Positions 10,987 to 19,425 of a DNA stretch of 64,000 nt are shown one piece after another. The stretch comes from Allorhizobium borbori. Lineage in GTDB: Bacteria; Pseudomonadota; Alphaproteobacteria; Rhizobiales; Rhizobiaceae. Each line of letters opens with the position of its first letter. Position 1 is the first letter of the stretch. The stretch covers positions 62,001-126,000 of the forward strand of contig NZ_JACIDU010000010.1 in the NCBI RefSeq assembly GCF_014196535.1, read 5' to 3'. The notes under the pieces were generated by a model. It was not told the DNA's origin and searched no databases. It saw only the letters and a program-made list of their open reading frames with translations. Both the position numbers and the translations under genes were made by a program.

Positions 10987-11646
10987 ATGGACCTCAAGGC
11001 GCGGTTGAACGAAGTACGCGGGAAAATTCTCAAGGCCGAGGCGGAAGCGGGGCGCTCTGCCGGCGCGGTGATGCTGGTCGCCGTTTCAAAAACCTTCGAT
11101 GCCGATCAGATCCGCCCTGCGATCGAAGCGGGTCAGCGCGTGTTCGGCGAAAACCGCGTGCAGGAAGCCTATTCCAAATGGCCGGACCTGAAGGCGGAAA
11201 CACCGGGTATCGAACTGCATCTCATCGGTCCGTTGCAATCCAACAAGTCAGCGGAGGCCGTGGCGCTCTTCGATGTGATCGAGAGTGTCGATCGCGAGAA
11301 AATTGCTCGCACGCTTGCCGATGAAATGCAAAAGCAGGGCAAGCGCCCTCGCCTCTATGTTCAGGTCAATACCGGGCTCGAGCCGCAAAAGGCCGGCATT
11401 GCGCCGGACGATACGGCCGCTTTCCTCAAGCTTTGCCGGGAGGAACTGGGGCTCACCATCGAAGGCTTGATGTGCATTCCACCGGCGGACGAAAATCCCG
11501 GGCCACATTTTGCGCTGCTTGCTCTTCTCGCAGCGGAGAACGGTGTGGAGAAGCTTTCCATGGGCATGTCCGGCGATTACGAGACGGCCATCGGTTTCGG
11601 CGCCACCAGCGTGCGTGTCGGCTCCGCCATCTTCGGCACGCGCTGA
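10987..11646 (+). CDS. YggS-family pyridoxal-phosphate-binding protein
   Basis: A 219-residue member of the YggS/PROSC family of single-domain alanine-racemase-fold proteins, which take part in vitamin B6 homeostasis and have no established enzyme activity. The PLP lysine lies in the AVSK motif at residue 35, followed by FGENRVQE and the conserved HLIGPLQSNK segment. The ATG at 10987 fits the family length. Followed by a strong terminator shared with the convergent trcR-like gene. Confidence 0.92.
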   Translation: MDLKARLNEVRGKILKAEAEAGRSAGAVMLVAVSKTFDADQIRPAIEAGQRVFGENRVQEAYSKWPDLKAETPGIELHLIGPLQSNKSAEAVALFDVIESVDREKIARTLADEMQKQGKRPRLYVQVNTGLEPQKAGIAPDDTAAFLKLCREELGLTIEGLMCIPPADENPGPHFALLALLAAENGVEKLSMGMSGDYETAIGFGATSVRVGSAIFGTR

Positions 11647-11674
11647 CGTTTGAGTGTCGAACAAAGCCTAAAAG

Positions 11675-11707
11675 AAAACCCCGGAGCGGCTGTCCGCTCC
11701 GGGGTTT
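11675..11707. terminator. Bidirectional terminator between yggS-like gene and trcR
   Basis: A long GC-rich inverted repeat (CCCCGGAGCGG against CCGCTCCGGGG) is flanked by an A run on the left and a T run on the right. It can therefore end both the plus-strand gene at 11646 and the minus-strand gene ending at 11730. Confidence 0.85.
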
Positions 11708-11729
11708 TTCATTGGAGAACCATTCAGGT

Positions 11730-12425
11730 TCAGAAATTGTCGTCTTCGTCTTCTTCCGTGTGGGTCGACTTCAGCGACTTCAGCTTGGCGAACACGGCAT
11801 CGGCATCGATTTCCTTTTCCTCTTCCTGATCATAGGAGAAGCCAAGGTTTTCGGTTTCACGGGCCGGAACCAGCGTCAGGTCTTCCGCAGAAGGCAGCGG
11901 ACGGCCGCGCGAGGCCTTTTCGACTTCGAGATCGAGGTCGATCTGGCTGCAGAGGCCAAGCGTTACCGGGTCCATCGGCGTCAGGTTGGTCGAGTTCCAG
12001 TGGGTGCGCTCGCGGATCTGCTCGATCGTCGATTTGGTGGTGCCGACGAGACGCGAAATCTGGGCATCCTTGAGTTCGGGATGATTGCGCACCAGCCAAA
12101 GGATGGCGTTCGGCCGATCCTGGCGCTTGGACACCGGTGTGTAACGCGGGCCGCGGCGCTTGGATTCGGGAACGCGAACCTTCGGATCGGCGATCTTGAT
12201 CTTGTGGTTCGGATCGGCTTCGCCCTTGGCGATTTCGGCGCGCGTCAACTGGCCGGTGGAGATGGGATCGAGACCCTTGATGCCCTGCGCGGACTCCCCG
12301 TCGGCAATGGCCTTCACTTCAAGCGGATGAAGCTTGCAAAGCTGGGCAATCTGTTCGAAGGAAAGCGCGGTGTTATCGACGAGCCACACGGCGGTCGCTT
12401 TCGGCATCAGCAGTTGTTGGGCCAT
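11730..12425 (-). CDS. trcR: DUF1013 cell-cycle transcriptional regulator (TrcR-like)
   Basis: A 231-residue protein matching the alphaproteobacterial DUF1013 family, named TrcR in current annotation. Features are the start MAQQLLMPKATAVWLVDNT, the central region around RPNAILWLVRNHPELKDAQISRLVGTT (helix-turn-helix-like) and an acidic C-terminal tail rich in Glu and Asp. The family is thought to act on cell-cycle transcription through RNA polymerase; that is family knowledge, not visible here. Stands alone between a terminator and the nuclease gene. Confidence 0.85.
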   Translation of the reverse strand: MAQQLLMPKATAVWLVDNTALSFEQIAQLCKLHPLEVKAIADGESAQGIKGLDPISTGQLTRAEIAKGEADPNHKIKIADPKVRVPESKRRGPRYTPVSKRQDRPNAILWLVRNHPELKDAQISRLVGTTKSTIEQIRERTHWNSTNLTPMDPVTLGLCSQIDLDLEVEKASRGRPLPSAEDLTLVPARETENLGFSYDQEEEKEIDADAVFAKLKSLKSTHTEEDEDDNF

Positions 12426-12551
12426 GGATAAAGTCCTTCTGTCGTCCGCGCCGGTTGTCGCGGGCCGTGGGTAATCACCACAATTTCCGGAAAGTGGCCC
12501 CTTATAAACGCGTCGTCACAGAAATGCAATTCTTCCTTGGCGAGGCATATC

Positions 12552-12578
12552 CCAAAAATAAGCAGCCCTTCACGGGCT
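12552..12578 (-). terminator. Terminator after thermonuclease gene
   Basis: Immediately after the minus-strand stop at 12578, a short hairpin (AGCCC and GGGCT arms, 12564-12578) is followed on the minus strand by a T-rich tract. The arms overlap the stop codon by one base. Confidence 0.6.
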
Positions 12579-13030
12579 CAAAAACAGACGGGTCGAGCGC
12601 GTTTGCCGCCGCCATAGGGCTGCACATAACCTTCTGCCAGAAGGTCTCCGGCGGGGTTGGAACCGTCCGCCAGATGCACGTCGGCCAGCACACGGCCAAA
12701 ATACTTGTCGCCGGAAATACGGCTCAGGTGAACCTCGCTGGCCTCGGGAACCTTCTCTCCCAATGCGCGCCGGGCCGTGCGGGCAGCAAAGCGCTCCGCT
12801 TCGCAACGCGCCTTCAGTTCCGGCGCGTCGATACCGCGCAGGCGCACATAGACATCGATGGAATGCTGCGGCCAGGGCGTTGCCCGCACCAGAAGCGTAT
12901 CGCCATCGATAACCCTGATTACCGTGGCGTTCACCGGTCCTTCGATGGTCGTGCGTCCGGACGCCGCCGCGCCGCCAAGGGCGCCGAGCGAAAACAGGGT
13001 TGTCAGGGCGGCAGTCGAAAGCGAACGCAT
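12578..13030 (-). CDS. Secreted thermonuclease-family (SNase-like) protein
   Basis: A 150-residue protein with an N-terminal Sec signal peptide (hydrophobic stretch then AAASG) and a staphylococcal nuclease fold. Motifs are VIDGDTL (Ca-binding Asp region), RLRGIDAPE (catalytic Arg region) and the KYFGRVLADV segment. The predicted product is an exported or periplasmic nuclease. The frame opens six codons earlier at 13048, but ATG 13030 gives a proper signal peptide. Substrate cannot be told from sequence. Many alphaproteobacteria carry several such small proteins. Confidence 0.82.
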   Translation of the reverse strand: MRSLSTAALTTLFSLGALGGAAASGRTTIEGPVNATVIRVIDGDTLLVRATPWPQHSIDVYVRLRGIDAPELKARCEAERFAARTARRALGEKVPEASEVHLSRISGDKYFGRVLADVHLADGSNPAGDLLAEGYVQPYGGGKRARPVCF

Positions 13031-13078
13031 GAAAGGAATTAATTCCAATTACACGGAGCAGTCAATAGGAATTTTATC

Positions 13079-13312
13079 TTAGAAATCGATGGCGCGGCCG
13101 TTGACTTCCCAGTCACCGAAGCGAGCCGGTTCCGCACCCCCTCGGCCACCGATCTCGGGCGGCAGGTCCAGCGGCTTTTCCGCCTTGCGTCGCGCCTCTG
13201 CTTCTGCCAACGCGCGCTGTGCGGCGGGCGAAAGGACCTTCTTCGGTGTTTCCCCGGTCTCGCTCGCGACATTGTCATTGCCGGCAATGGGGCCAAGGAC
13301 AGGTTCTGACAT
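13079..13312 (-). CDS. DUF1674 / SdhAF4-like succinate dehydrogenase assembly factor
   Basis: A 77-residue protein whose C-terminal half carries the DUF1674 signature: a Pro-rich stretch (PLDLPPEIGGRGG), then EPARFGDWEVNGRAIDF at the very end. The DWE motif is the hallmark of SdhAF4, which helps flavinated SdhA assemble with SdhB. ATG at 13312 is chosen over the upstream 13357, which has no family support. Divergent from htpX, and not next to sdh genes here. Confidence 0.82.
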   Translation of the reverse strand: MSEPVLGPIAGNDNVASETGETPKKVLSPAAQRALAEAEARRKAEKPLDLPPEIGGRGGAEPARFGDWEVNGRAIDF

Positions 13313-13425
13313 GCTGCTTCTCCGTGGAACTATTGTATTTGGCGAACGAATGACCAAATCATAAAGCGTTCGGGCGAAGATAGGAAGAGTTTCGCCAAAA
13401 CCCCGACGAGGAGTGAGAGAAAACG

Positions 13426-14403
13426 ATGAATCTGATGCGCACGGCCATGCTTCTGGCCTTCATGACGGCCCTGTTCATGGGCGTCGGATACCTGATTGGC
13501 GGTCAGGGCGGCATGATGATCGCGTTTGTGGTGGCCGCCGGCATGAACTTCTTTTCCTACTGGAATTCGGATCGGATGGTGCTGTCCGCCTATCACGCGC
13601 AGCAGGTCGATGCGCGCAGCGCCCCTGAATTCTACGGCATGATCCAGCAGCTTTCGGCAAATGCCGGCCTGCCGATGCCGAAAGTCTATATCTACGATAA
13701 TCCGCAGCCGAACGCGTTTGCCACCGGTCGCAATCCGGAAAACGCGGCCGTTGCCGCCTCCACCGGCCTTCTCAACATGCTCACGGAAGAGGAAGTGGCG
13801 GGCGTGATGGCGCATGAGCTGGCGCATATCCAGAACCGCGATACACTGACAATGACGGTGACAGCGACCCTTGCCGGCGCCATTTCCATGCTCGGCAACT
13901 TTGCTTTCCTGTTCAGCGGTAACCGCGAGAACAACAACAATCCTTTCGGCTTCATCGGCGTTCTCGTGGCGATGATCGTGGCCCCCTTTGCAGCCATGCT
14001 GGTGCAGATGGCGATCAGCCGCACGCGCGAATACTCTGCCGACCGGCGCGGTTCGGAAATCTGCGGCCAGCCCCTCTGGCTTGCTTCGGCGCTCGCCAAG
14101 ATTTCCGGCTATGCCCACCAGATCCCGAACGAGGAAGCCGAGCGCAATCCGGCCACGGCGCATATGTTCATCATCAACCCGCTGTCGGGCGAGCGCATGG
14201 ACAATCTGTTTTCAACGCACCCGAATACCGAAAACCGCATTGCCGCGCTTCAGTCTCTGGCGGCTGAATTCGGTCAGGGCGGGTACGATCCGCGCTCGAC
14301 GGCCCGGGCGTCGGCTGGTACAGCGGTGCGCAAAGGGCGTTCCGTGCCGTCGGCGGGTTCGGGACGCGGCACATCCCGTCCGCCCAAAGGACCATGGTCT
14401 TGA
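13426..14403 (+). CDS. htpX: Membrane zinc metalloprotease HtpX
   Basis: A 325-residue M48-family protease that removes misfolded membrane proteins. Two transmembrane segments occur at the N-terminus, followed by the zinc motif HELAH at residues 130-134 (Glu131 catalytic). Two more hydrophobic segments follow, and the downstream conserved region has EYSADRRG with the third ligand. The tail is Gly/Ser/Arg-rich. The start ATG at 13426 follows GGAG. The last 10 bases overlap the start of rsmB, so translation is probably coupled. Confidence 0.94.
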   Translation: MNLMRTAMLLAFMTALFMGVGYLIGGQGGMMIAFVVAAGMNFFSYWNSDRMVLSAYHAQQVDARSAPEFYGMIQQLSANAGLPMPKVYIYDNPQPNAFATGRNPENAAVAASTGLLNMLTEEEVAGVMAHELAHIQNRDTLTMTVTATLAGAISMLGNFAFLFSGNRENNNNPFGFIGVLVAMIVAPFAAMLVQMAISRTREYSADRRGSEICGQPLWLASALAKISGYAHQIPNEEAERNPATAHMFIINPLSGERMDNLFSTHPNTENRIAALQSLAAEFGQGGYDPRSTARASAGTAVRKGRSVPSAGSGRGTSRPPKGPWS

Positions 14404-15812
14404 CGAAAGATAATCAGCGCCGGCCCGCAAGGCCGGCGTCCGCGCAAAGATCGAAGGATAATGCGACCGCGATGGCGGAACCGCCGAAGCCCGGCCTCGA
14501 AGCCCGCATGACCGCCGCCAAGCTGATCGGCGCCGTCATCGACCGCAAGACGCCGCTTGACGGCATGCTGGATGCCACCGGCGGAAATCCGGCCTATCTG
14601 AAGCTCACCGATGCCGATCGCGGTCTGGTGCGCGCCATTCTCAATACGACGCTGCGCCACCTGCCGCGCATTGAGGCCATCCTCGCTTCGCTTGTTTCCA
14701 ATCCGCTGCCGGAAGGTGCGCGTGCCCTGCACCACGTTCTCGTCGTTGCGGCAGCCCAGATCCTTTATCTCGATATTCCCGATCACTCCGCCGTCGACCT
14801 TGCGGTGGAACAGGCGAACCGTGATCCGCGCAACCGGCGCTTCGCCGGGCTGGTGAATGCCGTTCTGCGCCGCCTGTCACGTGAAAAGGAGGGGCTGCTG
14901 GCGAGTGTCGAACAGGTTTCGCCGATGCCGGACTGGTTCATGAAGCGACTGACTGCGGCCTATGGCGCGGAGGAAGCGGCACAGATCGCCGCCGCCCAGC
15001 TCGTACCCGCAGCCATCGATCTCACCGTGAAATCCGATCCGCAAGGCTGGGCTGAAAAGCTCGGCGGTCATGTCCTGCCCACCGGCAGCGTCAGGCTGAA
15101 TGCTTTTGCCGGCTCTATTCCCGAGCTTGAGGGTTTCGAAGCTGGAGAATGGTGGGTGCAGGATGCGGCAGCGGCGATCCCTGCCCGGCTGTTCGGCGAT
15201 ATTTCCGGCCAGCACATCGCCGATCTCTGCTCCGCGCCGGGCGGCAAGACGGCGCAGCTCGCTCAGGCTGGCGCGAGGGTCACGGCGGTCGAACAATCGA
15301 AAAGCCGGCTGAAGCGGCTTGAGAGCAATCTCGCGCGTCTGAAGCTTTCGGCTGAAAGCGTCGAGGCCAATCTTCTCGATCATCGGCCGGACACACTTTA
15401 TGACGGCGTTCTGCTCGATGCGCCCTGCTCATCCACCGGCACGACGCGCCGGCATCCGGATGTGCTCTGGACCAAGGGACCGGATGATATTGTCAGGCTT
15501 GCAGCCCTTCAGGAGAAGCTGCTGCGCCACGCGCTGACGCTGGTAAAGCCGGGTGGCAAGGTCGTGTTCTGCAATTGCTCGCTCGACCCCTCCGAGGGTG
15601 AGGAACTGATCGCGCGGGTTCTGGCCGATACGCCGGAAGTCAGCCTTCTGCCGGTCCCGGCCAGCTACTTTCCGGGGCTTCAGGCCGCGATCAACGCACG
15701 CGGCGAGATCCGCACTACGCCGGCCATGCTGACAGGCGACGGTGAATATCCGGGAGGAACGGACGGTTTTTTTGCCGCGGTCCTTCAAAAGTCGATAGAA
15801 ACCAATCATTAA
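14394..15812 (+). CDS. rsmB: 16S rRNA m5C967 methyltransferase RsmB
   Basis: A 472-residue Fmu/Sun family enzyme that methylates cytosine 967 of 16S rRNA. The N-terminal NusB-like RNA-binding domain (after a basic leader of about 35 residues) is followed by the SAM domain with [14 protein letters not shown]. Two cysteines of the m5C mechanism are at 345 (DAPCSSTG) and 395 ([10 protein letters not shown]). ATG at 14394 overlaps the end of htpX; a later start near residue 27 or 39 is possible since the leader is low-complexity. Confidence 0.92.
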   Translation: MVLTKDNQRRPARPASAQRSKDNATAMAEPPKPGLEARMTAAKLIGAVIDRKTPLDGMLDATGGNPAYLKLTDADRGLVRAILNTTLRHLPRIEAILASLVSNPLPEGARALHHVLVVAAAQILYLDIPDHSAVDLAVEQANRDPRNRRFAGLVNAVLRRLSREKEGLLASVEQVSPMPDWFMKRLTAAYGAEEAAQIAAAQLVPAAIDLTVKSDPQGWAEKLGGHVLPTGSVRLNAFAGSIPELEGFEAGEWWVQDAAAAIPARLFGDISGQHIADLCSAPGGKTAQLAQAGARVTAVEQSKSRLKRLESNLARLKLSAESVEANLLDHRPDTLYDGVLLDAPCSSTGTTRRHPDVLWTKGPDDIVRLAALQEKLLRHALTLVKPGGKVVFCNCSLDPSEGEELIARVLADTPEVSLLPVPASYFPGLQAAINARGEIRTTPAMLTGDGEYPGGTDGFFAAVLQKSIETNH

Positions 15813-15910
15813 TCAAAAAGTGATTCCGGCGTGATCGGAAGGGCGGCGGCAGTCTCTGGCCGGCGTCCCTTTGGCGTCGGTAGGTTTCGAGGGGGTGTTT
15901 TCAAGCGGAT

Positions 15911-17590
15911 ATGAGGTCGGATCGTCGCAGACACGTTGGTCTATATCTGCGTCAAGCCTGGCGAAATGCCCGGATCGGCTTCGTGCGTCTGCGGCTGAAA
16001 TTCGTGCCGCCCACCGGTCGTGCGCCGGACAGGCTTCTGGTTGCGCCGACCGACCTGAGAGCGGTCGATACCTTCGTGGCGGACGAAATCGTCGTGGGAC
16101 GCTATCTTCTGGCGGGTCGTGCGCTGGTCACGGAAGGGGCGTCCCCCTTCACCCTGGAACTGCCCTCGCGGAATTTCGCCATCAAGCTTCACAGTTTCAC
16201 CTGGCTGCGCCACATGCGGGCCGTGCGGACCGATGATGTCTGCGCCGTTGCCCGGGACGTCGTCCTCGACTGGATCGGGCTTCACGGTCGTCGCGTTTCC
16301 GGTGTTGCCTGGGAACCGGATGTCATCGCCATGCGGATCATTGCCTGGCTGTCGCATTCGCCGGTCGTGTTGCAGGGAGCGGAGGCCGCTTTCTACGCCC
16401 GGTTCATGAAAAGCCTCGCCTATCAGGTGGCCTATCTCGACAAGATCTCCAACGCGCTGGAAGAGGGTGAGGTGCGGCTTCGCGTTCGTATCGCGCTCGC
16501 CATGGCGTCCATTGCCATGCCGGTCAAGGTATCGACGGTGAAACGCGCCGCGCGGCGTCTGGACAGCGAACTGGAGGCGCAGATCCTGCCGGATGGCAGC
16601 CATGTCTCGCGCAACCCGCGCGCCGTACTCAATTTGCTGCTCGATCTCCTGCCGCTGCGCCAGACCTATATCAATCTCGGTCATGACGTGCCGCAGAAGC
16701 TGATCGCCGCCATCGATCGCATGTATCCTGCCTTGCGTTTCTTCCGCCATCAGGACGGCAATCTCGCCCTGTTCAACGGCGCGACTTCGACACTTGCCAA
16801 TGAATTGATGTCGGTTTTGCGTTATGACGAAACGAGCGGCCTGCCCTTCAAGGCGCTGCCGCATGCTCATTACCAGCGTCTTTCGGCGCACCAGACCACG
16901 CTGATCGTCGATACGGGCATACCGCTTTCACCGGAGCTTTCCCGCACGGCCCATTCCGGCTGTCTGTCCTTCGAGATGTCGTCGGGCCGGAACCGGTTCA
17001 TTATCAATTCCGGCTCTCCGAGCTTTGCCGGTCGCAGCTTTCAGCAACTGGCGCGCGCCACCGCCGCCCATTCCACCGTTACGCTGGCGGATACATCTTC
17101 ATCGCGGCTATCCCCTTCGCATTTCATCGGCCCGGTGATGGTCAGTGGCGTTTCCGCAGTGAAGGTCGAACGTCAGGAAGACGATGACGGGAATGATCGC
17201 GTCATCGCCAGTCATGACGGCTATGCCGGCCGCTTCGGCTTCATTCACGAACGCACGATCAGCATGGACGCCATTGGTATCCACATCAAGGGTCATGACC
17301 GCCTGTTGCCGGCGAAGGGCAACGCCGAGGTCGATCCGGGGCTTGTCGCCATTGCGCGCTTTCACATCCATCCAGCCATCGAGCTGGAGCAGGTGGATGA
17401 GGAATCCGTGATGCTGACCGCGCCGGATGGTGAAAGCTGGTATCTGCACGTACCGGACCAGCGACCGGTTATTACCGAAGATGTCTTCTTTGCGGATTCT
17501 TCCGGCATTTCGCCGTCGCAACAGATCGAGGTGGAGTTTTCGGTGAATGTCACTCCGGAAATCCGCTGGATTCTGACGCGGCGCGCATAA
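15911..17590 (+). CDS. Heparinase II/III-like protein
   Basis: A 559-residue protein resembling the heparinase II/III family: an alpha-toroid N-terminal region (about 1-290, around WEPDVIAMRIIAWLSHS and DGSHVSRNPRAVLNLLLDLL) and a beta-sandwich C-terminal region. In this family the fold acts on uronic-acid polysaccharides by lyase chemistry, but the substrate here is unknown. No signal peptide is evident, so it may be cytoplasmic or use another route. It sits between rsmB and purH. Confidence 0.8.
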   Translation: MRSDRRRHVGLYLRQAWRNARIGFVRLRLKFVPPTGRAPDRLLVAPTDLRAVDTFVADEIVVGRYLLAGRALVTEGASPFTLELPSRNFAIKLHSFTWLRHMRAVRTDDVCAVARDVVLDWIGLHGRRVSGVAWEPDVIAMRIIAWLSHSPVVLQGAEAAFYARFMKSLAYQVAYLDKISNALEEGEVRLRVRIALAMASIAMPVKVSTVKRAARRLDSELEAQILPDGSHVSRNPRAVLNLLLDLLPLRQTYINLGHDVPQKLIAAIDRMYPALRFFRHQDGNLALFNGATSTLANELMSVLRYDETSGLPFKALPHAHYQRLSAHQTTLIVDTGIPLSPELSRTAHSGCLSFEMSSGRNRFIINSGSPSFAGRSFQQLARATAAHSTVTLADTSSSRLSPSHFIGPVMVSGVSAVKVERQEDDDGNDRVIASHDGYAGRFGFIHERTISMDAIGIHIKGHDRLLPAKGNAEVDPGLVAIARFHIHPAIELEQVDEESVMLTAPDGESWYLHVPDQRPVITEDVFFADSSGISPSQQIEVEFSVNVTPEIRWILTRRA

Positions 17591-17662
17591 GCTGCGAATC
17601 ATTTCCACCGGAAAGGCCGGAATCTCCGTGCCTGTGGTTTCTTCCGCGCAAAAGCTGTGATA

Positions 17663-17703
17663 GGGCGACGCCATCTTGAGGCGGCCCCACCGCTTGGTCG
17701 CCC
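17663..17703 (+). other. Possible structured leader upstream of purH
   Basis: Two nested hairpins can be drawn: outer arms of seven bases at 17663-17669 and 17697-17703, and an inner hairpin with four-base arms at 17681-17684 and 17690-17693. They sit 25 bases before the purH GTG. I could not match this to the ZTP or any other purine-pathway riboswitch. It may be chance in a GC-rich stretch. Confidence 0.25.
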
Positions 17704-17727
17704 CACTCAACACAGGGAGCCAAGACC

Positions 17728-19344
17728 GTGGCCGTCGTTTCCAAGAAAATTCCCGCCCCCGACAAGGTGCAGATCAAGACCGCGCTTCTGTCCGTTTCGG
17801 ACAAGACCGGTATCGTTGAACTCGCCCGCGCGCTTGCCGATCTCGGCGTCAAGCTGCTGTCGACCGGCGGCACCCACAAGGCGATTGCCGCCGCCGGCAT
17901 CGCCGTTACCGACGTTTCCGAGGTTACGGGCTTTCCGGAAATCATGGACGGCCGCGTCAAGACGTTGCATCCCATGGTTCACGGCGGCTTCCTCGCCATT
18001 CGCGACGATGAAGAGCACGTTGCCGCGATGAAGGCACATGGCATCGAGGGTATCGACCTTGCCGTGATCAACCTCTATCCGTTCGAGGAAGTGCGCGCCG
18101 CCGGCGGTGACTATCCGACGACCGTCGAGAACATCGATATTGGTGGCCCGGCCATGATCCGTGCTTCGGCCAAGAACCACGCCTATGTCGTGACGCTGAC
18201 CGATCCCGCCGATTATCCCGAGCTTCTGGAAAGCCTCAAGGCCGATGCCGGCCAGACGGCCTATTCTTTCCGCCAGCGCATGGCTGCCAAGGCCTTTGCC
18301 CGTACCGCGGCCTATGACGCGATGATTTCCAACTGGTTCGCGGAAGCGCTTGCCATCGACACGCCGCGTCACCGTGTCATCGGTGGCGTTCTCAAGGAAG
18401 AGATGCGCTACGGCGAGAACCCGCACCAGAAGGCGGCCTTCTACGTAACCGGCGAAAACCGTCCGGGCGTGGCTACGGCAACGCTTCTGCAGGGCAAGCA
18501 GCTTTCCTATAACAACATCAACGACACGGATGCCGCCTTCGAACTCGTCGCTGAGTTCCCGCCGGAAAAGGGCCCGGCTGTGGCGATCATCAAGCATGCC
18601 AACCCCTGCGGCGTGGCCGTCGCGCCGACGCTGGTCGAAGCCTATCGCCGGGCGCTCGCCTGCGATTCCACTTCGGCTTTCGGCGGCATTATCGCGGTGA
18701 ACTCGCTCCTCGATGCGGAGACTGCGGAAGAGATCGTCAAGCTCTTTACCGAGGTCATCATCGCGCCGGAGGTGACGGAAGAAGCCCAGGCAATCATCGC
18801 CGCCAAGAAGAACCTGCGCCTGCTCACTACCGGCGCCCTGCCCGATCCGCGCATTCCCGGCCTCACCGCCAAGACTGTTTCCGGCGGCCTGTTGGTCCAG
18901 ACCCGCGATAATGGCATGGTGGAAGACCTCGATCTCAAGGTCGTCACAAAGCGCGCGCCGACCGAACAGGAATGGCTCGACATGAAGTTCGCCTTCAAGG
19001 TGGCCAAGCATGTGAAGTCGAACGCCGTCATCTACGTCAAGGACGGCCAGACCGCCGGTATCGGCGCAGGCCAGATGAGCCGTGTCGATTCCGCCCGCAT
19101 CGCTGCCATCAAGGCCGAGGATGCCGCCAAGGCCAATGGCTGGGCAACGCCGTTGACACACGGTTCGTCTGTTGCTTCGGAAGCCTTCTATCCCTTCGCG
19201 GATGGCCTTCTTGCCGCGATCGCCGCCGGCGCGACTGCCGTCATCCAGCCGGGTGGCTCGATGCGCGACCAGGAAGTCATCGATGCTGCCGACGAACACA
19301 ATGTTGCGATGGTCTTTACGGGCATGCGCCACTTCCGCCACTAA
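17728..19344 (+). CDS. purH: Bifunctional AICAR transformylase / IMP cyclohydrolase PurH
   Basis: A 538-residue enzyme for the last two steps of purine biosynthesis. The N-terminal MGS-like cyclohydrolase domain shows [34 protein letters not shown] and [13 protein letters not shown]. The larger transformylase domain has [23 protein letters not shown] and the [18 protein letters not shown] segment near the C-terminus. The start is a GTG at 17728, after AGGGA. A strong terminator follows. Confidence 0.96.
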   Translation: MAVVSKKIPAPDKVQIKTALLSVSDKTGIVELARALADLGVKLLSTGGTHKAIAAAGIAVTDVSEVTGFPEIMDGRVKTLHPMVHGGFLAIRDDEEHVAAMKAHGIEGIDLAVINLYPFEEVRAAGGDYPTTVENIDIGGPAMIRASAKNHAYVVTLTDPADYPELLESLKADAGQTAYSFRQRMAAKAFARTAAYDAMISNWFAEALAIDTPRHRVIGGVLKEEMRYGENPHQKAAFYVTGENRPGVATATLLQGKQLSYNNINDTDAAFELVAEFPPEKGPAVAIIKHANPCGVAVAPTLVEAYRRALACDSTSAFGGIIAVNSLLDAETAEEIVKLFTEVIIAPEVTEEAQAIIAAKKNLRLLTTGALPDPRIPGLTAKTVSGGLLVQTRDNGMVEDLDLKVVTKRAPTEQEWLDMKFAFKVAKHVKSNAVIYVKDGQTAGIGAGQMSRVDSARIAAIKAEDAAKANGWATPLTHGSSVASEAFYPFADGLLAAIAAGATAVIQPGGSMRDQEVIDAADEHNVAMVFTGMRHFRH

Positions 19345-19366
19345 CCGCATCAGTCGTTTCAAACAT

Positions 19367-19396
19367 AAAAAGGCCGGGATCACTCCCGGCCTTTTT
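19367..19396. terminator. Bidirectional terminator between purH and glutamate dehydrogenase
   Basis: A 13-base inverted repeat (AGGCCGGGA against TCCCGGCCT) with a 4-base loop is bracketed by an A run and a T run, so it can work on both strands for the convergent genes at 19344 and 19426. Confidence 0.85.
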
Positions 19397-19398
19397 TG

Positions 19399-19414
19399 TG
19401 TTTCCCGTGAAACA
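19399..19414. promoter_or_regulatory. parS: Possible fourth parS site, one mismatch from consensus
   Basis: The 16 bases match the parS consensus at 15 of 16 positions; the single change is at position 7, which breaks the central CACGTG. It sits between the purH terminator and the GDH stop, about 14 kb from parAB. One central change may weaken binding, so this is a candidate only. Confidence 0.5.
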
Positions 19415-19425
19415 CTTGCGTCCTG

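Noticed and set aside
14868-14890. CACGTGAAA-like sequence in rsmB as a further parS site
   Set aside because: Only about 11 of 16 bases match the consensus, and both outer arms are broken; it lies in coding sequence.
17591-17727. ZTP (pfl) riboswitch before purH
   Set aside because: The conserved CCGCCTGGGCA-type segment and junction sequence of that class are not found.
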